A stretch of DNA of 64,000 nucleotides from Chitinophaga pinensis (GTDB taxonomy: Bacteria > Pseudomonadota > Gammaproteobacteria > Burkholderiales > Burkholderiaceae_C), in the NCBI GenBank assembly GCA_943326015.2, contig CALPRQ020000012.1:1-64000 (forward strand). Direction: 5' to 3'. Positions 8,079 to 17,106 of this stretch are shown one piece after another. The notes below the pieces were generated by a model. The model searched no databases. It was not told the origin of the DNA and worked only from the letters and a program-made list of their open reading frames with translations. Numbering within the stretch: the stretch's first letter is position 1; every line of letters begins with the position of its first letter. A program made the translations under genes and the position numbers.

Positions 8079-9947
8079 TCAGATCTCGATCTTGCTGCCG
8101 AGCTCGACGACTGCGTTGCTCGGCAGCTTCAGGAACTCGGCCGCCGAGCTCGCGTTGTGGTGCATCTGCGCGAACAGCTTCTCGCGCCACTGCACCATGC
8201 GTCCGCCCATCGCAGGGACGACGATGTCGCGCGACAGGAAATAGCTCGTCCGCATCGGGTCGAGCTTGACGCCGCGGCTCTCGAGCTGCGCCAGCGCACG
8301 CGGCAGGTCGGTGTCGTCCATGAAGCCGAGGTTGACGATCACCTTCCAGCAGCCGCGTCCGAGCGCTTCGGTCTCCAGGCGCTGCGCTGGCGCTATCCAG
8401 GGCACGCCGTGGTTGTGCACCGTCACGAACAGGTTCTGCCCGTGCAGCACCTTGTTGTGCTTGAGGTTGTGCAGCAGCGCGTTGGGCACCGTGCCCGGCT
8501 GAGCGGACAGGAAGACCGCGGTGCCGTCGGCGCGCACTGGCGGGTTGATGAAGACCGAGTCGAGGAAGGCGCCGAGGTCGAGCGCGTGGTTGCGGATCGA
8601 CTCGCCCAGCAGCAGGCGCCCTTCGTGCCAGGTCGTCATCAGCAGGAACACGACCGCGCCGATCGCGAGCGGGAACCAGCCGCCCTCGGTGAGCTTGAGC
8701 AGGTTGGAGCTGAAGAACGCGAGGTCGATCAGGAAGAAGAAGCTGGTCGCGCCAGCGCTGAGCCAGAGCGGGTAGCCCCAGCGGTAGTGCACGACGAAGA
8801 AGGTCATCACGGTCGTGATCAGCATCACGAGCGTGACCGCGATGCCGTATGCGGCCGCCAAATTGCTTGAGGTCTTGAACATTCCGACTGCGAGCACGAT
8901 GCAGACGAACAGGCCCCAGTTCACGAAGGGCAGGTAGATCTGGCCGCTCTCTTCGGCGCTGGTGTGCTGGATCTGCAGTCGCGGCAGGTAGCCCAGCTGT
9001 ATGACCTGCTTGGTTACGCTGTACGCGCCCGAGATCAGCGCCTGCGAAGCGATCACGGTCGCGACCGTCGCGAGCCCGACCATGGTCAGCATGCCCCACT
9101 GCGGCGTCATCAGGAAGAAGGGATTCTCGACCGCGTCGGGATGTGCGAGCAGCAATGCGCCCTGGCCGAAGTAGTTGAGCGCGAGCGCCGGCATCGCGAG
9201 GCCGAACCAGGCGAGCCGGATCGGCTGGCGGCCGAAATGCCCCATGTCGGCGTAGAGCGCCTCGCCGCCCGTGACGCAGAGCACCACGGCGCCGAGCAGC
9301 ACGAAGGTCAGCTCCGGGTGCCGCCAGGCAAAGCCGAGTGCGTGGTGCGGGCTGATCGCCCACAGGATCTCGGGCCGTTCGATCAGCTGCGCCGCACCCG
9401 TCGCGCCGATCACGAGGAACCAGAGTACCATGACCGGTCCGAACAGCTTGCCGATTCCGGCCGTGCCGTGCTTCTGGCCGGCGAACAGCGCGAGCAGCAC
9501 CAGCAGCGTCAGCGGGATCACCGCCTGCGTGAAGGCGGGCGAAATGATCTCCAGTCCCTCGACCGCCGACAGCACCGAGATCGCTGGCGTGATTACGCCG
9601 TCGCCGTAGAACAACCCGGCGCCGAAGACGCCGAGCAGCAGCAGCAAGTGGCACAGGCGCGGCCTGTCGCTGACCGCCTCCATCGCCAGCGCGAGCAGTG
9701 CCACCAGGCCGCCCTCGCCATGGTTGTCGGCGCGCATCACGAGCGTGACGTACTTGAGCGTGACGACCAGCGTCAGCGTCCAGAAGAACAGCGACATCAC
9801 GCCGTAGACATTGGCCGCGCTCGGCTCGAGGTGGCCCGAGCTGAACACTTCCTTGACCGAGTAGAGCACGCTGGTGCCGATGTCGCCGTAGACGACGCCT
9901 ATGGCCCCGAGGGTCAGGGCGCCCAGCGAGGATTTGGGTGCAGACAA
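8079..9947 (-). CDS. kup: Kup low-affinity K+ transporter
   Basis: 622 residues of the KUP/HAK/KT family, proton-coupled potassium uptake systems of the inner membrane. The family signature [14 protein letters not shown] is at residues 16-29, followed by about twelve membrane helices (to about residue 430) and a soluble C-terminal domain. The length matches E. coli Kup (622). The start is TTG 9947; no ATG precedes the conserved region. It is transcribed away from a KdpD-like/KdpE two-component pair 107 bp upstream, which suggests control by that pair. Confidence 0.92.
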   Translation of the reverse strand: MSAPKSSLGALTLGAIGVVYGDIGTSVLYSVKEVFSSGHLEPSAANVYGVMSLFFWTLTLVVTLKYVTLVMRADNHGEGGLVALLALAMEAVSDRPRLCHLLLLLGVFGAGLFYGDGVITPAISVLSAVEGLEIISPAFTQAVIPLTLLVLLALFAGQKHGTAGIGKLFGPVMVLWFLVIGATGAAQLIERPEILWAISPHHALGFAWRHPELTFVLLGAVVLCVTGGEALYADMGHFGRQPIRLAWFGLAMPALALNYFGQGALLLAHPDAVENPFFLMTPQWGMLTMVGLATVATVIASQALISGAYSVTKQVIQLGYLPRLQIQHTSAEESGQIYLPFVNWGLFVCIVLAVGMFKTSSNLAAAYGIAVTLVMLITTVMTFFVVHYRWGYPLWLSAGATSFFFLIDLAFFSSNLLKLTEGGWFPLAIGAVVFLLMTTWHEGRLLLGESIRNHALDLGAFLDSVFINPPVRADGTAVFLSAQPGTVPNALLHNLKHNKVLHGQNLFVTVHNHGVPWIAPAQRLETEALGRGCWKVIVNLGFMDDTDLPRALAQLESRGVKLDPMRTSYFLSRDIVVPAMGGRMVQWREKLFAQMHHNASSAAEFLKLPSNAVVELGSKIEI

Positions 9948-10054
9948 TTGTCAGTTCGGCTGCGCTGGCGGCCGTCCATGGTTGAGATGTGCGGATTTTG
10001 GTGCCGCGGGCGGCCCGATGGCGCGGCGCTGCGACCGCCACTTATGCTTTCCTT

Positions 10055-11188
10055 ATGCGCGCGCTGCCATACTGCAAGCTGAGCTTTTCTGCACCGCCAT
10101 CCTTGTCCTCGACCCTCGATCTGCATCCCGTGCGCTGGGCGCTTGTCCTGCTGCTGCTCGCTGCGGCGACTGCGGTCGGGCTGTTGATCGACCCCTATGT
10201 CTCGCTGACCAGCCAGGCCATGCTCTACGTGCTCGCGGTCGAAGTCGCCTCCTACCGGCTCGGGCGCCTGGAGGCGGCGATCTGCGCGGTCGGTTCGGTG
10301 GCCGCGCTGAACTTCTTCTTCGTGCCGCCGCGCTGGACCTTCGCGGTCGACCAGCGCGAGCACCTGATCGCACTCGCCGTCATGCTACTCGTCGCCTTCA
10401 TGACCAGCCGGCTGGCGGCCGGCCTGCAGCGCGAGGCGCGCGCGGCGCGCCTGAGCGAAAGCCTGGCGCTCGCCGCCCGCAGCGAGGCGCAGCGCCAGGA
10501 GCTGATCAGCACCTTTCTGGCGTCGATCTCGCATGACCTGCGCACGCCGCTCGCGACCATACTCGGCGCGGCGTCGTCCCTGCAGGCGCAGCGCGACCGG
10601 CTCTCGCCCGAGCAGCAGTCGAGCATGCTCGCCAGCATAGAGACCGAGGCGCGCTACCTGACCGCGCTGACCGAGAACACGCTGCAGCTCGCGCGCCTGT
10701 CCGATCCCATGGTCGAGTTGCACCGGGACTGGGAGTCGGTCGAGGAGATCGTCGGTGCCGCACTGGCGCGCGTGCGGCCGCAGGACCCCGGGCGCCGGAT
10801 CGGCTCCAGGGTGCCGGCCGGCCTGCCGCTGCTGCGTGTCGATCCGGTGCTGCTCGGCCAGCTGTTGGTCAACCTGCTCGACAACGCGCTCAAGTACAGC
10901 GAGGGCGGGATCGAGATCCACGCCGCTCCCGTGCCGGGTGGGGTGGACCTCTGCGTCTCGGACCGTGGCCTCGGCATTCCCGCCGCGCAGCGCGAATCCG
11001 TCTTTCGTCCCTATTCGCGCGGCGACCGTTCAGGGCAGCGCGGCGCCGGCCTGGGGCTGGCGGTCTGCCGTGCGATCGCGCTCGCGCATGGCGGCACGCT
11101 CGCGGTCGAGACGCGCGAGGGCGGCGGCTGCCGTCTGCGTCTGAGCCTGCCGGTCGAGCCGCACCAGCCTGTCGAGGAGCCGTCATGA
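10055..11188 (+). CDS. KdpD-like sensor histidine kinase lacking the N-terminal KdpD/USP domains
   Basis: 377 residues from ATG 10055; GTG 9989 is an alternative giving 399. It corresponds to the C-terminal half of KdpD: four membrane segments of the DUF4118 domain (NFFFVPPRWTF), then HisKA with the phospho-acceptor in SISHDLRTPL, then HATPase with NLLDNALKYS (N box), DRGLGIP and GLGLA. The cytoplasmic KdpD domain and the universal-stress-protein domain, which sense K+ and nucleotides in full KdpD, are absent. It overlaps kdpE by ATGA, so translation is coupled. No kdpFABC is visible; kup is the divergent neighbour. Confidence 0.85.
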   Translation: MRALPYCKLSFSAPPSLSSTLDLHPVRWALVLLLLAAATAVGLLIDPYVSLTSQAMLYVLAVEVASYRLGRLEAAICAVGSVAALNFFFVPPRWTFAVDQREHLIALAVMLLVAFMTSRLAAGLQREARAARLSESLALAARSEAQRQELISTFLASISHDLRTPLATILGAASSLQAQRDRLSPEQQSSMLASIETEARYLTALTENTLQLARLSDPMVELHRDWESVEEIVGAALARVRPQDPGRRIGSRVPAGLPLLRVDPVLLGQLLVNLLDNALKYSEGGIEIHAAPVPGGVDLCVSDRGLGIPAAQRESVFRPYSRGDRSGQRGAGLGLAVCRAIALAHGGTLAVETREGGGCRLRLSLPVEPHQPVEEPS

Positions 11189-11871
11189 CGCTGCGCGTGC
11201 TGGTGGTCGAGGATGACCGCGAGATCAGGACCTTCATGCAGTCCGCGCTCGCCGTCGAGGGCTTCGACGTCGTGACGGCGGTATCGCTCAGCGAGGCCAG
11301 CGCCATCCTGCGACACGATCCACCCGACCTGGTCCTGCTCGACCTCGGCCTGCCCGACGGCGATGGCGCCGACCTCGTGCGCGAGCTGCGCCAGCGCTCC
11401 AACCTGCCCGTCATCGTCGTTTCGGCGCGCGACCAGGAGGCGCAGAAGATCAGGCTGCTCGATGCGGGTGCGGATGACTACCTGACCAAGCCCTTCAGCA
11501 TCGGCGAGCTGCTCGCGCGCTTGCGCGTCGCGCTGCGCCATCGCGGCACGGCGCTCGAGCCTGCCGTCACGCTGCACGAGCTCGACGACCTGCGCGTCGA
11601 CCTGGCCGCGCGCGAGGTGCTGCGCCAAGGCGAGCCCGTTCATCTGACGCCGACCGAGTTCAGGCTGCTCGCACGGCTGGTGCGCAGCGCGGGCCGGGTC
11701 GTCACGCACCGGCAGCTGCTGGCCGATGTCTGGGGCGATGAGTTCTGTGGCCACACGCATTACCTGCGTCTCTACATGGGCCAGCTGCGCGCCAAGATCG
11801 AGCGCGATCCGGCCGAGCCCAGGCATCTGCTGACCGAGGTCGGCGTGGGCTACCGCCTGGCGGCTGCCTGA
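11185..11871 (+). CDS. kdpE: KdpE-like OmpR-family response regulator
   Basis: 228 residues. The receiver domain (1-120) carries acidic residues VVEDD, phospho-acceptor Asp in LLDLGLPDGDG and Lys in YLTKPF. The winged-helix DNA-binding domain (about 130-226) ends with the KdpE-like HTHYLRLYMGQLRAKIE.DP block. It overlaps the kinase gene by four bases. KdpE activates kdpFABC in E. coli; here the likely target is the divergent kup gene, which is inference from position. Confidence 0.88.
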   Translation: MTLRVLVVEDDREIRTFMQSALAVEGFDVVTAVSLSEASAILRHDPPDLVLLDLGLPDGDGADLVRELRQRSNLPVIVVSARDQEAQKIRLLDAGADDYLTKPFSIGELLARLRVALRHRGTALEPAVTLHELDDLRVDLAAREVLRQGEPVHLTPTEFRLLARLVRSAGRVVTHRQLLADVWGDEFCGHTHYLRLYMGQLRAKIERDPAEPRHLLTEVGVGYRLAAA

Positions 11872-11991
11872 GCGGCACTGCCGGCTGCTAGGATGTCGGT
11901 TCGCTGTCGACCGCCGCAGCTTGCCAGAGCCATGGCCATGCGGGAGACTTGCAGCGGACCATCGCAGCCATAGACCAGGAGGAGAACAGCC

Positions 11992-12081
11992 ATGAGCGCA
12001 GAGCAGTACAGCAGGGAAGCCGCTGCGGCGCCGGTCGTTCGGCCCGTGCCCGGGGCTCAACTGCGTGGCAAGGCGGCCTGA
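11992..12081 (+). CDS. 29-residue ORF coupled to the ABC1 kinase gene
   Basis: A short frame starting MSAEQYSREAAAAP has one of the best ribosome binding sites of the region (AGGAGGAG at 11977-11984, 7 bases before ATG). Its TGA overlaps the ATG of the downstream kinase gene (TGATG at 12079-12083). It may be a real small protein or a leader that drives translation of the kinase, which has no Shine-Dalgarno of its own. No homology is recognised. Confidence 0.45.
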   Translation: MSAEQYSREAAAAPVVRPVPGAQLRGKAA

Positions 12082-13817
12082 TGCTCTGGCAGGCGCTCGC
12101 CTCGGTCCGCGACCTGGGCCGCCTGCATGACATTGCCTCCGTCCTGATCCGCCACGGCTTCGGCGGCTTTGTGCGCCGCATGGGGCTGGCCGATGCGCTC
12201 GACAACGCCGGCCGCGCGTTGCACTGGGGCGATACCCACGAGCTGACTCACCTGACGCCACCGCAGCGCGCGCGGCGCGTGCTGGAGGAGCTGGGGCCGA
12301 CCTTCGTCAAGCTGGGCCAGGTGCTGTCGACCCGGGTCGACCTGTTCGAACCCGAGTGGATCGCCGAGTTCGGCAAGCTGCAGGACAGCGCGCCGCCCGT
12401 GCCCTACGCGCAGCTGCTGCCACAGCTGGTCGAGGACCTGGGCGGTCCGCCCGAACAGGTTTTTGCCGCGTTCGATACCGAGCCGCTGGCGGCGGCCTCG
12501 ATCGCGCAGGTGCACCGGGCCAGGCTGGCCGACGGCACCGAGGTGGTGGTCAAGGTGCGCCGGCCCGGCATCAAGCCGGTGGTCGAGGCCGACCTGCGCT
12601 GGCTGCTGCGGCTGGCGCAGCTGGCCGAGTCCGAGAGCTCCGAGCTGCGTACCTTCAGCCCGCAGCGGGTGGTGCGCCAGTTCGGTCAGTCGCTGCGCAA
12701 CGAGCTCGACTTCGCGGTCGAATGCCGCAACGCGACCCGTATCGCGCGCCAGTTCGAGGGCTATACCGACGCCGATGCAGTCCAGCCCCGGCCGGGTGGT
12801 GGCGAGTTGCTGCAGGCCGCACCGCTGATCGTGGTGCCGCGCGTGCACTGGCAGTGGAGCGGCGAGCGCTGCTGCGTGCAGGACTACATCGCCGGCATAC
12901 CGGGCCGCAAGCTGGCCGAGGTCGATGCCGCCGGTCTGGAGCGCAAGGTGCTGGCACGCCGGGGCGCGCGCGCGGTGCTCAAGATGATCGTGCAGGACGG
13001 CTTCTTCCATGCCGACCCGCACCCGGGCAATGTCTTCTACCTGCCGGGCAACCGGCTCGCCTTCATCGATTTCGGCATGGTCGGGCGTCTGTCCGAGCAG
13101 CGGCGCGAACAGCTGATCGCGCTGCTGCTGGGCCTGGTGCAGCAGGAGCCGGCGCGCGTCGCCGATGTGCTGAGCGACTGGAGCGGCAACGGTGCGCTCG
13201 ATCACGAGGCCCTGGTCGGCGAGATCGAGGCCTTCGTCGAGCAGTACCGCGGCGTGCCGCTCAAGCAGCTCAAGCTCGGCTCGCTGCTGTCCGATCTGGT
13301 CGCGATCCTGCGCCACCACCATGTGACGCTGCCGGCCGACCTGAGCCTGCTGATCAAGGCCTTCGTCACGCTCGAAGGCATGGGGCGCGAACTCGATCCG
13401 GATTTCGACATGGCGGGCGAGGCGCTGCCGCTGCTGCGCGAGCTGCTGCAGGCGCGCTACGAGCCCCAGGCCCTGCTCGGACGCGGCTGGCGTGCGGCCG
13501 GCGAGCTGCTCGGCCTGCTCACCGGGCTGCCGCAGGACCTGTCGCGGCTGCTGCGCGCGGCGCGCAAGGGCCGGCTCGACATCCATATCGACGTGCTGCA
13601 CCTCAAGCGGGTCGGCAACCAGCTCGACCGCGCGCTCAACCGGCTGGTGATCGGCCTCGTGATCGCGGCGCTGATCATCGGCTCGTCCATCGTGCTGACC
13701 GTGCCGGAGGGGCCACGGTGGCTGGGCACGCTGGGTTTCCTGATCGCGCTGCTCGGCAGCCTGTGGCTGATCCTGTCGATCTGGGGCGCCAACCGGCGCG
13801 ACCGGGATGATGATTGA
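12081..13817 (+). CDS. AarF/ABC1/UbiB-family atypical kinase
   Basis: 578 residues with the full set of ABC1 motifs: the KxGQ region (FVKLGQVLSTR), the Ala-rich loop (AAASIAQVH), the Lys in VVVKVRRPGI, the catalytic HADPHPGN and the metal-binding IDFGM. Two hydrophobic helices end the protein, as in UbiB. Family members support ubiquinone biosynthesis or lipid handling in the inner membrane. No other ubi genes are nearby, so it may be a paralogue and I give no symbol. Translation is probably coupled to the preceding short ORF. Its last 80 bp are repeated beyond the adjacent island at 19052-19131. Confidence 0.85.
   Translation: MLWQALASVRDLGRLHDIASVLIRHGFGGFVRRMGLADALDNAGRALHWGDTHELTHLTPPQRARRVLEELGPTFVKLGQVLSTRVDLFEPEWIAEFGKLQDSAPPVPYAQLLPQLVEDLGGPPEQVFAAFDTEPLAAASIAQVHRARLADGTEVVVKVRRPGIKPVVEADLRWLLRLAQLAESESSELRTFSPQRVVRQFGQSLRNELDFAVECRNATRIARQFEGYTDADAVQPRPGGGELLQAAPLIVVPRVHWQWSGERCCVQDYIAGIPGRKLAEVDAAGLERKVLARRGARAVLKMIVQDGFFHADPHPGNVFYLPGNRLAFIDFGMVGRLSEQRREQLIALLLGLVQQEPARVADVLSDWSGNGALDHEALVGEIEAFVEQYRGVPLKQLKLGSLLSDLVAILRHHHVTLPADLSLLIKAFVTLEGMGRELDPDFDMAGEALPLLRELLQARYEPQALLGRGWRAAGELLGLLTGLPQDLSRLLRAARKGRLDIHIDVLHLKRVGNQLDRALNRLVIGLVIAALIIGSSIVLTVPEGPRWLGTLGFLIALLGSLWLILSIWGANRRDRDDD
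13738..13798 (+). repeat. Left direct repeat of the island (61 bp)
   Basis: This stretch near the end of the kinase gene is identical over 61 bp to 19052-19112. Beyond it both copies encode the same last residues (RDRDDD, stop) with five synonymous differences and share GCGG after the stop. It looks like an attachment site (attL) in a protein-coding gene. Confidence 0.85.
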
Positions 13818-13958
13818 GCGGGGTTGATCAATTCTCCATCCCTAAGGAGAAGGGTTTCGTTGCCAAATTTTATTTCTGGTCAACAGCATTAATGATATAA
13901 AATAATAATCAGGTAAAAAATTAAATTTTGTGTGTGTATTACATTGAGGTAAGTTGTC

Positions 13959-16900
13959 TTGCAGCCAGGTGACCGCGTACGCGTAATTGACAATCCAAGC
14001 AGGGTGGGGACTCTGACTAGCGACCTGCCTGTGGGAGAGGGAAGGCGTAAGCGTCTGGTTGTTTCGTTCACAGACGGAATCGAACCAGTATTGATGTCGT
14101 CGCTGGAAAAAGTCGAGGTCGAGACGAGAGACCCCTATCTGTTGATGAAGAGCGGCCGCTATGGTGGAGCTTCTCATCTGAGGGGAGCCATCACCTATTA
14201 TCGTCTCAGCGGTCGCCTAGCTAACCTCATCTACAGCCTGAACACGACGAATACCAAGTTTCTCCCGTACCAGTTCAAGCCTGTCCTCCAGTTCTTGGAC
14301 TCCCCCAGTCGCGGTATCGTGATTGCCGATGAAGTCGGCTTGGGTAAGACCATCGAAGCCGGACTGATCTGGACCGAACTCCGGGCTCGCCAGGACGCTC
14401 GCCGCTTGTTGGTGGTATGTCCTGCCATGCTGAGGGAAAAATGGTGCGACGAACTTTACAATCGTTTTGGTGTCAAGGCTGAGATGGTCGACGCGGGAGA
14501 GTTAGCATATCGCCTTCAGAAAGCTCGTGACAACCCCATGGAAGAACTCGCCCTGGTGGTCAGCATGCAAGGCACCAGACCGCCTAGGGGCTGGAACGAC
14601 AGCAAATCGCCCTCGAACTCTGCAGCGGCCAAGCTTGCACGTTTTTTGCAGGAGGCTGCAGAAGACGATCCCTTGCTGGACCTGGTCGTGGTTGACGAAG
14701 CCCACTATCTGCGGAATAGGGAAACCCAAACGCACAAGTTCGCCGCACTGCTGCGCCCCGTTACTGATGGTCTGGTGATGCTGTCAGCCACGCCGATCCA
14801 GATGCGCAGTACCGACTTGTTCAACCTGCTCCATTTACTCGACGAGGATGCCTTTCCTGTGGAGTGGATCTATGACCTTTCGGTGCGCGCTAACGCTCCT
14901 ATCGTGGCTCTGCGCGACCGCCTCCAGCGTACCGTGGTGACTCAGGATGAGTTCAAGGCTGCTCTTGAAGAGTCTGTTTCACTCAGGTGGCTTGATGGCA
15001 GTGAACAGATTCGCCATCTGCTGCAAAATCTCCCCAGCGACGAACAGTTGAGCACGACCCGCGGTCGTGCTGAGTACGCCGACCTGTTGGACCGTGTTAA
15101 CCCACGTGCCAAGGTAGTCACACGTACCCTCAAGCGTGATGTGAATGAGCTGCGCGTCCAGCGCGAGCCTGTGACGCTTCGTGTCCAGATGGGGAATACC
15201 GAGAGGAATTTCTACGACCGAGTGACTGATGCCGTACGGAACTACTGCGAGAGCAAACAAGCCTCGGAGGGCTTCCTGCTGACCATTCCTCAGAGACAGA
15301 TGTCGAGTTGCATGGCCGCAGCCTGTCAAGGTTGGACCAGTAGGCAGAAGAATGAAGCACCTGATGACGACCAGGATACTGTCATCGAACTACTCGATGA
15401 GAACCCTGCAGCAAGTGACAACGACCCAGCCACCCCTGCGCAGGGCAGCAGCGCAGGCGAGCTCTTGGCGACACTGGCAGCCATCGCTAGGGAGTCGGGT
15501 GACTATTCGAGTTTATCCGCCAACGACTCGAAGTTCTCCGAACTTCTCCGTAACCTCAAGGTGTACTGGCGGCAGAACCCCGGCAAGAAAGTAGTCTTGT
15601 TCGCGTTTTATCGCAACACACTGTACTACCTTGCCAAGCGCTTTGCCGAAGCAGGAATAACATCTGTCGTTCTACATGGGGGGATGGACAAGCAAGACGT
15701 TCTCAGGCGCTTTGAAGCGCCGGAGGGACCATCCATCTTGCTGTCATCGGAAGTAGCCTCTGAGGGCGTAGACCTGCAGTTCTCCAGTCTGCTGGTGAAC
15801 TATGACCTGCCCTGGAATCCGGCAAAGGTTGAGCAGCGTATCGGTCGTATCGACCGTATCGGGCAAGAGGCGCAAAAAATTCTCATCTGGAACTTGGTCT
15901 ACGCAGACACCTTGGACGAGCGGGTGCATGAGCGTCTCCTCAACAGGCTAAATATTTTCAAGACTGCCCTCGGGAGTATGGAGGAGATACTAGGCGCTGA
16001 AGTGAGGCGTCTGACCAGCGATCTGCTGTCGCATAATCTGACGCCTGAGGGCGAACTCTGTCGCATCGAGCAGACGGCGGTAGCGATCGAGAATCTTCGC
16101 ATCACACAGGAAGAACTGGATTCGCGCGCGACTCAACTTTTAGGGCATGGTGACTTCATTCAGAATAAAGCAAAGGCTGCATTTGATTTAGGGCGTTATA
16201 TACGTGGAGACGATCTCTACCATTACGTCAAAGACTATCTTGAAACTGAGTTCCCCGGTACCCGACTGATAGTTTCCGACGAGTCAGTTCGTAAAGGTAC
16301 GCTGGAGTTGTCAATAGATGGCCGTGTCGCTTTTCATCAGTTCCTGACAGAAAGCAAGCTGCTTGGACGCACGACTATCCTGTCTCACCCGCCCCACACG
16401 CTATGGTTTGACAACCAGGCCGGTAACACACCTCGGGGAGTAGAAAAAATCACTCAAGATCATCCGCTAATACGCTTCGTGTCCGAACGACAAAAGGCAG
16501 CAGAAAAGGATGCATTGTATTTTCCTACGTCAGCGGTCGAACTGCCAGCGTCGAAGGCCAATGGGGTGCCGCCCGGCCTGTACGTCTACACCATCATGCG
16601 ATGGACGTTTTCTGGCCCGAGGGATGTAGAGCGGCTTGTATACGAGGCGCGTGATTATGAAACCGGGGCCGCGCTCGAAGCGGACCAAGCTGAAGCCATG
16701 GTCAATGCGGCCGCACTCAACGGTGCCGATTGGCATGCAGCAGCCAAGAACGTGGTTGACCATGACCGAGCCGCAAGTTTGCAGGACGAATGCCGAGCTA
16801 CCATCGAGGATAACTTCATGGGGTCCAAGGCTTTGCAACTACGTGAGAACCGAGATCGTATACGCGCAATGATTGGCTCGCTGGATCAAGATTTACAACG

Positions 16901-17102
16901 TCGTCGCGAAGCCATTGAGCAGCGCATCGCGAAGTATGAGGCCTCTGAGAATCCCCGCCAGAATCGGGTTGCGACCATGGAATTAGGCAAGCTTAAGAAG
17001 CTCGTGCAGAAGTACGAAGAAAAAAAGCACGCACTCGGCAAGAAAGAATCTATAGACCCTCGGGATAAGGACGTGTCATCTGGAATCATTCGGGTGATTT
17101 GA
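13959..17102 (+). CDS. SNF2/RapA-like DEAD-box ATPase of the island
   Basis: 1047 residues. Residues 1-55 form a small beta domain (GDRVRVIDNPSRVGTL) as in other phage-defence SNF2 proteins. The helicase core has Walker A GLGKT (127-131), DEAH (246-249), SATP, and a helicase-C domain with HGGMDKQDV and RIGRIDRIGQ (627-636), the RapA/HepA-type motif VI. A long C-terminal extension (about 700-1047) is mostly helical and ends in a coiled coil. The motor should translocate on duplex DNA or remodel protein-DNA complexes; no nuclease motif is evident. The start is TTG 13959 with GAGGT nine bases upstream. The family resembles DrmD of DISARM, but none of its partners are present. Confidence 0.85.
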   Translation: MQPGDRVRVIDNPSRVGTLTSDLPVGEGRRKRLVVSFTDGIEPVLMSSLEKVEVETRDPYLLMKSGRYGGASHLRGAITYYRLSGRLANLIYSLNTTNTKFLPYQFKPVLQFLDSPSRGIVIADEVGLGKTIEAGLIWTELRARQDARRLLVVCPAMLREKWCDELYNRFGVKAEMVDAGELAYRLQKARDNPMEELALVVSMQGTRPPRGWNDSKSPSNSAAAKLARFLQEAAEDDPLLDLVVVDEAHYLRNRETQTHKFAALLRPVTDGLVMLSATPIQMRSTDLFNLLHLLDEDAFPVEWIYDLSVRANAPIVALRDRLQRTVVTQDEFKAALEESVSLRWLDGSEQIRHLLQNLPSDEQLSTTRGRAEYADLLDRVNPRAKVVTRTLKRDVNELRVQREPVTLRVQMGNTERNFYDRVTDAVRNYCESKQASEGFLLTIPQRQMSSCMAAACQGWTSRQKNEAPDDDQDTVIELLDENPAASDNDPATPAQGSSAGELLATLAAIARESGDYSSLSANDSKFSELLRNLKVYWRQNPGKKVVLFAFYRNTLYYLAKRFAEAGITSVVLHGGMDKQDVLRRFEAPEGPSILLSSEVASEGVDLQFSSLLVNYDLPWNPAKVEQRIGRIDRIGQEAQKILIWNLVYADTLDERVHERLLNRLNIFKTALGSMEEILGAEVRRLTSDLLSHNLTPEGELCRIEQTAVAIENLRITQEELDSRATQLLGHGDFIQNKAKAAFDLGRYIRGDDLYHYVKDYLETEFPGTRLIVSDESVRKGTLELSIDGRVAFHQFLTESKLLGRTTILSHPPHTLWFDNQAGNTPRGVEKITQDHPLIRFVSERQKAAEKDALYFPTSAVELPASKANGVPPGLYVYTIMRWTFSGPRDVERLVYEARDYETGAALEADQAEAMVNAAALNGADWHAAAKNVVDHDRAASLQDECRATIEDNFMGSKALQLRENRDRIRAMIGSLDQDLQRRREAIEQRIAKYEASENPRQNRVATMELGKLKKLVQKYEEKKHALGKKESIDPRDKDVSSGIIRVI

Positions 17103-17106
17103 CTGT

